Shown: one piece after another, positions 24,361 to 31,842 of the stretch | How positions within the stretch are numbered: the stretch's first letter is position 1 | Layout of the letters: each line of letters starts with the position of its first letter | Source: Bacteroidales bacterium UBA1184 | GTDB lineage: Bacteria; Bacteroidota; Bacteroidia; Bacteroidales; ML635J-15 | Length of the DNA: 57,308 bases | Assembly (NCBI GenBank): GCA_002310235.1 | Contig: DBYO01000019.1 | Location: forward strand, 37,213 to 94,520 | Direction: 5' to 3' | Program-made: the position numbers and the translations under genes | Notes under the pieces: model-generated | What the model saw: the letters and a program-made list of their open reading frames with translations, nothing else | Database searches by the model: none | Told to the model about the DNA's origin: nothing

Positions 24361-25524
24361 CTAACAACGAAACATATTCTTCAGTTTAGTAAAAAATGTC
24401 TCGTTTCGCTTGCTTTGAGGGTTGAACGACTCTGATTCGCGCATTTGTTCAAGCATTTTTTTGTCTTCTTTAGTTACGTCGTTAGGTATGAAAACGTTTA
24501 TTCTTACCAACAAATCGCCATGTCCGTAGCCGTTGATGTCGGGCAAACCCTTGCCTTTAAGTCGCAGAATCTTACCAGATTGCGTTCCCGGCTCAACCTT
24601 TATCTTCACCTTGTTGCCAATTGTCGGAATTTCGGCACTGCAACCAAGTATTGCATCGGGAATACCTATATATAAATTATATATAAGGTCGATTCCATCG
24701 CGTTTGAGTTCGGGATGCTCGATTTCCTGAATTGCAATGAGCAGATCGCCATTTATGCCACCGTGACGTGCTGCATTGCCCTTGCCTTCCATTGAAAGTT
24801 GCATTCCTTCGTAAACTCCGGCAGGGATTTTCAGTTCTATAGTTTCTTCGCCCGAAACAATACCCTCGCCGTAGCACGAAGTACACTTTTCCTTTATAAC
24901 CTTACCCAAACCGCCACAGGTCGAACAGGTTGAGCTTGTCTGCATCTGCCCCAGCATAGTATGCATAACTCGCGTCTGCACGCCACGACCGTTGCAGGTC
25001 GGACAAGTTGAACTCGAATTGCCGTCCTTCTCGCCAGTACCGTGGCAAGCCGAACATGGCACATATTTCTTAACCTTTATCTTCTTTGTAGTGCCGTTAG
25101 CAATCTCCTCGAGCGTAAGTTTTACGGTAACACGCAGGTTTGTACCGTGATTCACGGCACGTCTGCCTCCGCCACGGCTTCCGCCGCCACCGAAGAAACT
25201 ACTGAAACCACCACCGAAAGCACCTTCGAACACATCGCCGAAACGTGTGAATATGTCTTCCATAGAGAAGCCACCAGCACCGCCAAATCCACTAGCGCCA
25301 CCCATACCTGCATGTCCGAACTGGTCGTAACGAGCACGCTTGTCGGGATTGCTAAGCACCTCGTAGGCTTCGGCTGCCTCCTTGAACTTCTCCTCGGCTT
25401 CTTTATCGCCCGGGTTCTTATCCGGATGGTACTGAATAGCTTTCTTCCTGTACGCTTTCTTTATCTCTTCGGGTGTCGCATTCTTGGCGACCTCAAGCAC
25501 TTCGTAATAATCTCTCTTTTCCAT
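24361..25524 (-). CDS. dnaJ: Chaperone protein DnaJ
   Basis: This Hsp40 co-chaperone delivers clients to DnaK and stimulates its ATPase. The J domain spans residues 1-70 with the HPD motif at 33-35. A Gly/Phe-rich linker runs to about 125. Four CxxCxGxG zinc repeats follow (CSACHGTG, CPTCNGRG, CSTCGGLG, and CTSCYGEG with x varied), then the two substrate-binding beta domains. Length of 387 is normal for type I DnaJ. It lies 10 bases downstream of grpE in one operon. dnaK is not in this window. Confidence 0.97.
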   Translation of the reverse strand: MEKRDYYEVLEVAKNATPEEIKKAYRKKAIQYHPDKNPGDKEAEEKFKEAAEAYEVLSNPDKRARYDQFGHAGMGGASGFGGAGGFSMEDIFTRFGDVFEGAFGGGFSSFFGGGGSRGGGRRAVNHGTNLRVTVKLTLEEIANGTTKKIKVKKYVPCSACHGTGEKDGNSSSTCPTCNGRGVQTRVMHTMLGQMQTSSTCSTCGGLGKVIKEKCTSCYGEGIVSGEETIELKIPAGVYEGMQLSMEGKGNAARHGGINGDLLIAIQEIEHPELKRDGIDLIYNLYIGIPDAILGCSAEIPTIGNKVKIKVEPGTQSGKILRLKGKGLPDINGYGHGDLLVRINVFIPNDVTKEDKKMLEQMRESESFNPQSKRNETFFTKLKNMFRC

Positions 25525-25534
25525 ACAAATCCTC

Positions 25535-26179
25535 CTACTGACCTACGACAACCTTTGAATATCTTACAACCTTGTCGTTAATCTTGTAGCCTTTCTGAAT
25601 CACATCGATTACTTTTCCCTTCTTGGCTTCATCCTCGACAGGGAACTGTGTGACAGCCTCGTGGAAATCGGTATTGAAATCCTCACCCATAGCCTGAATT
25701 TCAGTCAGGTCCTGCGACCTCAGATAATCCATAAACTTCTGGTATATAAGCTTTACACCTTCCTTTGTAGCTTCCACATCGGCAGTTTCAAGATGCTCCA
25801 TAGCGCGGTCAATGTCGTCTATTACTGGTAAAAAGTCGTGCAACATCGAAGCCTTAACACTTTCGCGAAGCTCCAGCTTTTCCTTGGCAGTACGTTTCTT
25901 GAAATTGCTAAACTCTGCCACCTGACGCATATACTTGTCCTGAAGTTCTTCGAGTTTGCGATTCGACTCTGCCAATTCGTCCTTCAATTTTCTGTCAGAA
26001 AATCCGAAACGCGACTTTTTCTTCTTGCCATGTTCAGGTTCGGGCTCTGTTTTCTTTTCTTCAGCAGCAGTCTCTTCGACTTTTGTCTCCGCAGCCTCTT
26101 CTACTTCAACATCTTTATTTTCAACATTTTCTGTTGTTTCTTCCACTTTCTTTTCTTCCTGTATGTTATCGTTTTCCAT
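25535..26179 (-). CDS. grpE: Nucleotide exchange factor GrpE
   Basis: GrpE releases ADP from DnaK. The 214-residue protein has a long acidic, low-complexity N-terminus rich in Glu, Val and Lys (residues 1-55), then the long coiled-coil helix (ESNRKLEELQDKYMRQVAEFSNFKKRT). It ends in the beta-wing domain with NTDFHEAVTQFPVEDE and VIQKGYKINDKVVRYSKVVV. It is first in a grpE-dnaJ operon with a 10-base gap. No CIRCE element is visible upstream. Confidence 0.95.
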   Translation of the reverse strand: MENDNIQEEKKVEETTENVENKDVEVEEAAETKVEETAAEEKKTEPEPEHGKKKKSRFGFSDRKLKDELAESNRKLEELQDKYMRQVAEFSNFKKRTAKEKLELRESVKASMLHDFLPVIDDIDRAMEHLETADVEATKEGVKLIYQKFMDYLRSQDLTEIQAMGEDFNTDFHEAVTQFPVEDEAKKGKVIDVIQKGYKINDKVVRYSKVVVGQ

Positions 26180-26250
26180 ATCAATTTAAATAAAATGACA
26201 CTCATTGATTTCAAAAATTCTGCCACACGACAAAATATGACAAAATTGCA

Positions 26251-26299
26251 GTAGGGGCGCATTGCAATGCAATAAGGTCGCAACGCATTGCGCCCCTAC
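26251..26299. repeat. Dispersed GTAGGGGCGCA hairpin overlapping the amidase stop
   Basis: The outer arms GTAGGGGCGCA (26251-26261) and TGCGCCCCTAC (26289-26299) are perfect. Inside are more GCATTGC-type palindromes. The distal arm contains the TAG stop codon of the amidase gene, and the element may also act as its terminator. Confidence 0.75.
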
Positions 26300-27393
26300 T
26301 GGTTAGCCTTATAATCCTGAATTAATGCTTCCGACAGCCACTTTGCCAAAGCCTGACGATTATTGGCGTCAAGCAGACGCTTACGGTCGCGCTCGTTGTT
26401 GATATTTCCTGCTTCCATGAATGCTGCAGGTGGGATTACCTTTTTGATAACTAACAAATTGCGTTCTTCCACCGTTCCGAAATAGCCACGATTGGGCTGG
26501 AACTTTGCATATTTCTGACGGAAGACATTGTACATAGTCTCGGCCAACTTCTTGCCCTTGCTGCTGCCATGACAATAATAGAAAAACGCGTCAACTCGCT
26601 GGCTACTAGGACGAGAATCGAGGTGAATCTCCACAACCCGCTGATATTTGGCCGACTTGTTTGCATAAAACAGCTTGTTTACTGCCTCTGCACGTTCCAA
26701 CAAACGCTGGTTTTTGTCGCGGCTTATCTCAAAACCAGGATAATAATACTCGTCGTAGTCGATTTTCAGGATTTTTTCATCGCGGATGCCGTCGTCGGGG
26801 TCGTCGATTATCAAGTAAACCTTTCCCGACTGCTCCTCTATACAACGTGCAAGTCGCAAGGTTATGTCGTAGGCATACTCATCTTCAGAAATCATCACAC
26901 CATCAACGTATGAAGTCGCGCCTGGGTCGGGACCACCATGTCCTGCAATAAGATAGAAAACAGCACCTTTCAAAGCTGTACCTTTTATCGTGTCGGCAAT
27001 ACGCAGCTCCATTTTCACCTGAGGCTTAGGCTTGGCAGGCACTTCGGGAACAACCACCTGCGGCGACGAATCGGCGACATGCACCGAATCGGGCTTAATG
27101 CAAAGCTGGGGCACAGTATCGATAATCACAACATGCTCAGGTTCGGCAATCTCGTGCTTTGGAGGTAATATATATGTCTCACCAAGAATCAACTGGTCTT
27201 CCTGCTGAATCTTATCCTTGTTAATCTCAAGAAAATCATGATAATAGTCCTTTGCCTCGTAGCCGTTTTCTCGCAGAATCTTATAGATACCGTCACCTTG
27301 CTGGGCAACAACAGTGCGTACTGAATCGCTTTGCGCCGACAATGCCGACACTATGCAAAGGCATAAAAGCAGAAATATCAGTCTAATTTTCAT
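26296..27393 (-). CDS. N-acetylmuramoyl-L-alanine amidase with LysM-like domain
   Basis: This is a zinc amidase of the Amidase_3 family that cleaves the lactyl-peptide bond of peptidoglycan. A signal peptide covers residues 1-21 (MKIRLIFLLL ... ALSAQ). A LysM-like segment lies at about 28-72 (GDGIYKILRENGYEAKDYY ... GETYILP), then a Pro/Val-rich linker. The catalytic domain carries GHGGPDPGA (near 152), SEDEYAYD (near 170), EIHLDSRP (near 257) and the terminal-domain glutamate in MEAGNINNERDR (near 326). The ATG at 27393 is fixed by the signal peptide. The -7 element ends only six bases before it, so the mRNA is probably leaderless. The stop codon lies inside a dispersed hairpin. Confidence 0.88.
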   Translation of the reverse strand: MKIRLIFLLLCLCIVSALSAQSDSVRTVVAQQGDGIYKILRENGYEAKDYYHDFLEINKDKIQQEDQLILGETYILPPKHEIAEPEHVVIIDTVPQLCIKPDSVHVADSSPQVVVPEVPAKPKPQVKMELRIADTIKGTALKGAVFYLIAGHGGPDPGATSYVDGVMISEDEYAYDITLRLARCIEEQSGKVYLIIDDPDDGIRDEKILKIDYDEYYYPGFEISRDKNQRLLERAEAVNKLFYANKSAKYQRVVEIHLDSRPSSQRVDAFFYYCHGSSKGKKLAETMYNVFRQKYAKFQPNRGYFGTVEERNLLVIKKVIPPAAFMEAGNINNERDRKRLLDANNRQALAKWLSEALIQDYKANQ

Positions 27394-27399
27394 CGTGCG

Positions 27400-27407
27400 C
27401 AAAATTA
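27400..27407 (-). promoter_or_regulatory. -7 promoter element for the amidase
   Basis: TAATTTTG on the minus strand is separated from the ATG by only six bases, which implies a leaderless or near-leaderless transcript. Confidence 0.55.
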
Positions 27408-27539
27408 CGGAAACACACGCGACTACAAGCCTGCTGCACACAAAGATTTTAACGAGAAGCTGTTGAACACAAAAAAACGACAGCCGACCATTGTCGACTG
27501 TCGAAAATCGTATATTCAATCTCTAGTATATTGTAAATC

Positions 27540-28412
27540 CTACTGGGCGCATACAGGACGGATGGTCATGCCATTGCTCCTGTTATAGTTACTAGTTGTG
27601 TAATTGCCCGAATAGAAGTAAAAACTCACCGCAAGACTCTGGTCTGCTGTCCATATTGATGAAGACCAATAATGCCCCCTTGAACCAGCATCAAATAGAT
27701 TACTACCACAACAACCTGCAGCAGGCAAAAATATGGAATTGCCGTTTGCCCCTGCGAACAAGCATCCGATTACACCATTCTGGTTTGTCCATGTTACAGT
27801 GCTATTATTTTTTAGTTCGTTAAATTCTTCTTCGGTCGGCATTCTCCATCCCGAACCCCAATTTGCAGTAGCGGCATCTGCACTTGCCGGAAGCGTGGTC
27901 GGATTACTAGAATAGGTATAGGAATCTCCGCTATAACCATCCTTGATAGTTGTTTCACCCCACGAGTAATAGTTGCCGTAGTCTTCAGGATTGGTTGCGC
28001 CTATGTTACAGGTTGCCCACTTTGTACCAGAAGGCAAACCGAGGTCAACCCAGTTGTGTCCATCTACAGTACCTGATGTTCCCGACGATGACGGATCGCC
28101 TCCAGTTCCAGACGCGCCACCACTTAACCACATTGCAAACAATGTCACATCCGATGAGACAGTTATTACTTGTCCATCATTGTATTTGCTTCCGTTTCCT
28201 ATCCACCCATTGAATGTGAAACCTTCTCGAGTGAACAAGTTTTTGGACAATGCCTGTTCCTCTCCCTCAGTAAACGCCTGTGGTTCCATGATTCCAGACC
28301 CACCGTTTGAATTGAAATACACCATGTAGGTTTCTTTCTTATTGCAACCACTAATAGCAATCATTCCTGCTACAGAAACAATTGCCAATAATAAAAAAAT
28401 CGATTTTTTCAT
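27540..28412 (-). CDS. FISUMP-domain surface lipoprotein with InlB-type repeat
   Basis: This is a lipoprotein (AISGC, Cys23) with two recognisable modules. Residues ~30-95 form a Listeria-Bacteroides (InlB B) repeat (VYFNSNGGSG ... FTREGFTFNGW ... VTLFAMW). After a Gly/Ser linker comes a Fibrobacter-succinogenes major paralogous domain (VDLGLPSGTKWATCNIGA ... YYSWGET ... GWRMPTEEEFNEL ... YWSSS ... IRPVCAQ), related to the C-type-lectin-like formylglycine fold. These proteins are surface-exposed and common in gut Bacteroidetes; their ligands are unknown. The ATG at 28412 is set by the signal peptide and a TATATTTG promoter. Confidence 0.8.
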   Translation of the reverse strand: MKKSIFLLLAIVSVAGMIAISGCNKKETYMVYFNSNGGSGIMEPQAFTEGEEQALSKNLFTREGFTFNGWIGNGSKYNDGQVITVSSDVTLFAMWLSGGASGTGGDPSSSGTSGTVDGHNWVDLGLPSGTKWATCNIGATNPEDYGNYYSWGETTIKDGYSGDSYTYSSNPTTLPASADAATANWGSGWRMPTEEEFNELKNNSTVTWTNQNGVIGCLFAGANGNSIFLPAAGCCGSNLFDAGSRGHYWSSSIWTADQSLAVSFYFYSGNYTTSNYNRSNGMTIRPVCAQ

Positions 28413-28438
28413 TGGGTAAAATTTTATATACAACCGAG

Positions 28439-28446
28439 CAAATATA
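28439..28446 (-). promoter_or_regulatory. -7 promoter element for the FISUMP lipoprotein
   Basis: TATATTTG on the minus strand lies 26 bases upstream of the ATG. Confidence 0.6.
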
Positions 28447-28552
28447 AGTCATTTTTTCAATTTTACAAATATTATTTTTAACAAGCAAAACAAATCAACA
28501 AAAATCACACACCTCTCACAAATTTGCATTAACTTGCGCAAAAATTCAGCGC

Positions 28553-29473
28553 GTGGAAACGAAATACAACCTAATAAGCATAATGGGCGCTACGGCAGGC
28601 GGCAAAACCGGCGTAGCCGTACACCTTGCCAAGGCACTCGGCACGGAAATTATCAGCGCCGACAGCCGACAGGTTTACCGCGGAATGGACATAGGCACAG
28701 GAAAAGACCTCGACGAATACACAATTGACGGACATACCATCCCCTATCACCTAATCGACATACTTGATGCAGGCGAAAAATACAATGTGTTCGAATACCA
28801 AAGCGACTTTTTCAAAGTATATGACAACATACGCTCGCGCGGAATGATTCCTGTACTTTGCGGTGGCACTGGGCTTTACATCGAATCAGTTCTAAAAAAC
28901 TACAACCTTCCCAATGTCCCCGAAGACAAAGATCTACGCAAATTGCTGGAAGGCAAAACTATTGAGGAACTTGAAATTATACTTCGCACATACAAGCCAT
29001 TGAATAACAACAGCGACTACGATACAGCAAAACGTGCAATCAGAGCAATCGAGATTGCCGAATACACAAAGCGGAATCCGCTTTGCACCACAAGCAATAG
29101 AAACCTAAACTCGTTGAATATCGGCATATTGTTCGACCGCGAACAACGTCGCCAACGCATTACCGCACGTCTGAAGCAACGCCTCGAAAACGGAATGATT
29201 GAAGAAGCTGAGGGACTATTAAAACAAGGCATTTCGTATGAAAGTTTGGAATATTACGGACTTGAATACAAATACTTGGCATGGTACCTGCAAGGCAAAA
29301 TCACTTACGACGAAATGTTCGAGCAACTGAACACCTCCATCCACCGCTTCGCGAAACGCCAGATGACATGGTTCCGCAAAATGGAGCGCGACGGCATTGT
29401 AATACACTGGATAGACGGTGGACTAAGCATGGATGAGAAAGTGGGGGAAATTCTTGAATTAATGAAAAAATAA
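28553..29473 (+). CDS. miaA: tRNA dimethylallyltransferase
   Basis: MiaA transfers a dimethylallyl group to A37 of tRNAs reading UNN codons. The P-loop GATAGGKT at residues 12-19, the DSRQVYRGMDIGTGK block (substrate and catalytic Asp) and YHLIDIL ... FEYQSDFF are present, with the later QRRQRI and YEYKYLA-like region. The length of 306 is normal. The start is GTG at 28553. No earlier ATG keeps frame and the P-loop spacing fits. A weak TAACTTGC element precedes it. It is followed by repeat-rich DNA and two tRNA-Ser genes, which are typical MiaA substrates, although this proximity may be coincidence. Confidence 0.95.
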   Translation: METKYNLISIMGATAGGKTGVAVHLAKALGTEIISADSRQVYRGMDIGTGKDLDEYTIDGHTIPYHLIDILDAGEKYNVFEYQSDFFKVYDNIRSRGMIPVLCGGTGLYIESVLKNYNLPNVPEDKDLRKLLEGKTIEELEIILRTYKPLNNNSDYDTAKRAIRAIEIAEYTKRNPLCTTSNRNLNSLNIGILFDREQRRQRITARLKQRLENGMIEEAEGLLKQGISYESLEYYGLEYKYLAWYLQGKITYDEMFEQLNTSIHRFAKRQMTWFRKMERDGIVIHWIDGGLSMDEKVGEILELMKK

Positions 29474-29516
29474 AGGGTTATATATACAAGTTGACTAAAA
29501 TTTGAGCCTCTAGTCT

Positions 29517-29677
29517 GTCATTCCGCAAGTTAGAACAATAACGCGACACGGAACGGGAAGCGTAATATTGTTCAACTATGCGGAATCTCCTGTTGAAACG
29601 GGTTCTATTGGAGATTCCGCATAAACGAACTCACAAGCAACGTACCTTATGCTGTTCGTTCAGTTTTGCGGAATGAC
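29517..29677. mobile_element. MITE-like hairpin element with perfect 12-bp terminal inverted repeats
   Basis: The 161-bp element is bounded by GTCATTCCGCAA (29517-29528) and TTGCGGAATGAC (29666-29677). Inside are three further hairpins: GAACAATA-ACGC with GCGT-AATATTGTTC, the perfect 14-bp pair TATGCGGAATCTCC / GGAGATTCCGCATA, and AACGAAC / GTTCGTT. It has no coding capacity. A degenerate copy of its right part lies at 18602-18654. The structure suits a non-autonomous element mobilised in trans, but no transposase is in the window. Confidence 0.65.
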
Positions 29678-29742
29678 GAAGAGGATTAGAATAAAAACAT
29701 TAAATGAGTCAACTCGTATATAATTACCAATATAAATTCACA

Positions 29743-29977
29743 GAGAAAGGGATTACAGATCCCATGCGCTGCCGCGGGCGGCCTTGCAACAAAAAGGGAA
29801 CTTGCTCCGCGGCGTTTCCTTTTTTTGTTTTCAGCATCTTCTTGCGAATTTGCAATTTATACTGAGAAAGGGATTACAGATCCCTACGCTGCCGCGGGCG
29901 GCCTTGCAACAAAAAGGAAACTTGCTACGCGGCGTTTCCTTTTTTTGTTTTCAGCATCTTCTTGCGAATTTGCATTC
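29743..29977. repeat. Tandem ~121-bp duplication beside the tRNA-Ser genes
   Basis: Two units start at 29743 and 29864. Each reads GAGAAAGGGATTACAGATCC, a GC-rich CTGCCGCGGGCGGCC block, a terminator-like hairpin (AAAAAGGAAAC/GTTTCCTTTTT), then TTTTCAGCATCTTCTTGCG. They differ by a few substitutions and one indel. The opening 13 bases AGAGAAAGGGATT of unit 1 match the T-arm/acceptor end of the tRNA-Ser genes 290 bases away. Within 29474-30030 nothing looks protein-coding. Confidence 0.75.
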
Positions 29978-30000
29978 GACGAAGATGCTGAAAACAAAAA
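29942..30000. repeat. Long perfect inverted repeat (20-bp arms)
   Basis: TTTTTGTTTTCAGCATCTTC (29942-29961) pairs exactly with GAAGATGCTGAAAACAAAAA (29981-30000) across a 19-base loop. The left arm is the end of the second tandem unit. The right arm overlaps the tRNA-Ser terminator. Confidence 0.8.
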
Positions 30001-30026
30001 GAGTGAAGTAAAACTTCACTCTTTTT
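29996..30026 (-). terminator. Terminator of the tRNA-Ser pair
   Basis: A 14-bp perfect stem (AAAAAGAGTGAAGT / ACTTCACTCTTTTT) with a 3-base loop lies five bases past the tRNA-Ser(CGA) 3' end. Confidence 0.8.
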
Positions 30027-30030
30027 GTTG

Positions 30031-30117
30031 CGGAGAGAAAGGGATTCGAACCCCCGGTACTCGAAAGAGTACAACGGTTTTCGAGACCGCCCCATTCGAC
30101 CACTCTGGCATCTCTCC
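30031..30117 (-). tRNA. tRNA-Ser (anticodon CGA)
   Basis: On the minus strand it folds as a class II tRNA. The acceptor is GGAGAGA/TCTCTCC with discriminator G, the anticodon loop CTCGAAA gives CGA, a long variable arm follows (GTACTCTTTCGAGTAC stem), and the T-arm is GGGGGTTCGAATCCC. The 3' CCA is not encoded (CAA follows). Confidence 0.93.
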
Positions 30118-30169
30118 AAAGTCGTTTAGCGCAATAAAGAATGTTTTCTTTAGGAACTCCGCGCTTTAG

Positions 30170-30256
30170 CGGAGAAAGAGGGATTCGAACCCCCGGAACC
30201 CTCGCGAGTTCAACGGTTTTCAAGACCGCCGCATTCGACCACTCTGCCATTTCTCC
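30170..30256 (-). tRNA. tRNA-Ser (anticodon UGA)
   Basis: The minus-strand fold has acceptor GGAGAAA/TTTCTCC with discriminator G, anticodon loop CTTGAAA (UGA), a long variable arm with GAACTCGCGAGGGTTC, and T-arm GGGGGTTCGAATCCC. No CCA is encoded. It lies 52 bases upstream of tRNA-Ser(CGA) on the same strand, so the two are probably co-transcribed. Confidence 0.93.
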
Positions 30257-30468
30257 GAGCGGTGCAAAAGTACTACAATTTAAATTCTCGACAAATTTAT
30301 TTTCCTTATTTTTTAAACACCCTCAATCCAATTATTATCAACACATTAAATCCAATTCTTGCGCAATATTGAAACAATAGCTAGCCAATCTGCGAATTAA
30401 AATCGTCATTTCAGAACCATTTTTTCGAAAAATATAGTTACAAATATTGTCATTTGGCAATAATGCTA

Positions 30469-30476
30469 TATATTTG
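30469..30476 (+). promoter_or_regulatory. Promoter of clpS
   Basis: TATATTTG matches the -7 element, with TTG at 30447-30449 as a -33 candidate 19 bases upstream. Only eight bases separate it from the ATG. Confidence 0.6.
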
Positions 30477-30484
30477 CGCCAATT

Positions 30485-30763
30485 ATGTCAACAAGCAGCA
30501 ATATAATAGAACCTAAGGCAATAGAAGATGTAATGTCGTCGAAAGGCAACAGCCTAATTTTGTACAACGACAGCAAAAACACCTTCGACCATGTCATCTC
30601 ATGCCTTGTGGAAATCTGCGACCACGATGTAATACAGGCCGAACAGTGCGCATATATAGCCAACTATAAAGGTCGTTGCGACATAAAAAAGGGCGAATAC
30701 AAATACCTTAAGGAACTGAAAGACTCGCTGATAAAAAACGGACTGATTGTTTCAATAGAATAA
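30485..30763 (+). CDS. clpS: ATP-dependent Clp protease adaptor ClpS
   Basis: ClpS brings N-degron substrates to ClpAP. The 92-residue protein has the family core LILYNDSKNTFDHVISCLVEIC (the N-degron-binding Asn-Asp region), then HDVIQAEQCAYIANYKGRCDIKKG, in which the AEQ-A helix and KG turn match ClpS. Bacteroidetes ClpS proteins have a short disordered N-terminus like this one. It is a single gene behind a TATATTTG promoter with a very short leader and ends at a bidirectional terminator. Confidence 0.88.
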   Translation: MSTSSNIIEPKAIEDVMSSKGNSLILYNDSKNTFDHVISCLVEICDHDVIQAEQCAYIANYKGRCDIKKGEYKYLKELKDSLIKNGLIVSIE

Positions 30764-30785
30764 TTGCCAATAGACTCATATAAAC

Positions 30786-30817
30786 AAAAAAAGGTCGGAA
30801 TAATTCCGACCTTTTTT
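30786..30817. terminator. Bidirectional terminator between clpS and the DUF5011 lipoprotein
   Basis: GGTCGGAA and TTCCGACC pair across TAA, flanked by A7 and T6 runs, and serve both converging genes. Confidence 0.85.
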
Positions 30818-30834
30818 CTAAACAATTATATTTT

Positions 30835-31779
30835 CTATTCAAGATAGTATTTCTCAACATAATCCTGTACTGCCTGATTTGCTACTGTAAGGTTTAATTC
30901 AAGTACAATGTACAACATTACACCTTGCTCGTTGTAAACGATTTTCGATCTCGGAACCTGTCCATCCATACGTCCCTGAATTCTTACTGTATATTCGTTT
31001 ATAGCAGCATCTCCTTCGGTATATGCTGTATATTCCTGTGTCGGAATTTTAAGATATACATATTCAAGACGCATGTCATCAACAGCTTCATCATATGTCA
31101 TACCTTTGTATCTTACAGCCTCCTTATCACCGCCCAAGCCTCCTAGATAACCAATCTGAGCGGACATATCTCTTGGCGAATTAGTCGGAGAAAATAAGTC
31201 AGCATCTACCTTGAAAGATACCTTCTGACCATTGTATTCGTGGCAAGCAACCTTAGAGAATCTCAATCTACCTGCAACAGTCTGCGAAGAAGTAATATTT
31301 GAATAATATGTAGTGTCGCGGCACACGCTCAAACCAAGTCCCGAAGGAATTTCATCACGCTTTGTATAATACTTTCCGGTATATATGTCGCTTACATTCT
31401 TGCATGTTATTGTCTTCGAACGAGTTCCGACATTACCAGACTCATCGGTTGCAGTATATGTAACTACATATTCGCCAGTCTTCTTTATCTCACCCATGTG
31501 CGAAGCATCCTTGCGTTCGATCTGCAATACTGACTCTAAATCCGATTCTACCTGTATATTTTCAGCACCACTGGCATTATCTTCTACATAACATCCAGGA
31601 TCTTCATACTTTGTATATAGCAATACTGTTGTATCTCCCTTTTTGTCAATAGTCTTACCATCCTTTGCATAGAAATAGATTGTTGGTGCGGTAGAGTCTC
31701 CAGGACAACCTGTAAATACGAAAGTCAATGCAACCAAAATGGTCATCAACACAAGCGGACTTAAGATTCTTCTATTCAT
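30835..31779 (-). CDS. DUF5011-type lipoprotein
   Basis: The 314-residue lipoprotein (FVFTGC, Cys25) begins with a bacterial Ig-like DUF5011 domain at about 30-128 (YEDPGCYVEDNASG ... TGEYVVTYTATDESGNVGTRSKTI). The remaining ~180 residues (DIYTGKYYTKRDEIPSGLG ...) are beta-rich and not recognised. DUF5011 domains are common adhesion or binding modules on Bacteroidetes surfaces. No catalytic motif is seen. It has its own TAATTTTA-like promoter and convergent terminator with clpS. Confidence 0.72.
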   Translation of the reverse strand: MNRRILSPLVLMTILVALTFVFTGCPGDSTAPTIYFYAKDGKTIDKKGDTTVLLYTKYEDPGCYVEDNASGAENIQVESDLESVLQIERKDASHMGEIKKTGEYVVTYTATDESGNVGTRSKTITCKNVSDIYTGKYYTKRDEIPSGLGLSVCRDTTYYSNITSSQTVAGRLRFSKVACHEYNGQKVSFKVDADLFSPTNSPRDMSAQIGYLGGLGGDKEAVRYKGMTYDEAVDDMRLEYVYLKIPTQEYTAYTEGDAAINEYTVRIQGRMDGQVPRSKIVYNEQGVMLYIVLELNLTVANQAVQDYVEKYYLE

Positions 31780-31842
31780 AAATATCCAATTTTAATCAAG
31801 CCGTAAAATTATGAACTATTTTTCGAGCGACCAAATTTTTTG

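Noticed and set aside
29743..29977. Tandem units considered as a third and fourth tRNA-Ser gene or pseudogene.
   Set aside because: Only the T-arm/acceptor-like end is present. There is no D-arm or anticodon arm, and the T-loop (TTCGAAT) is changed.
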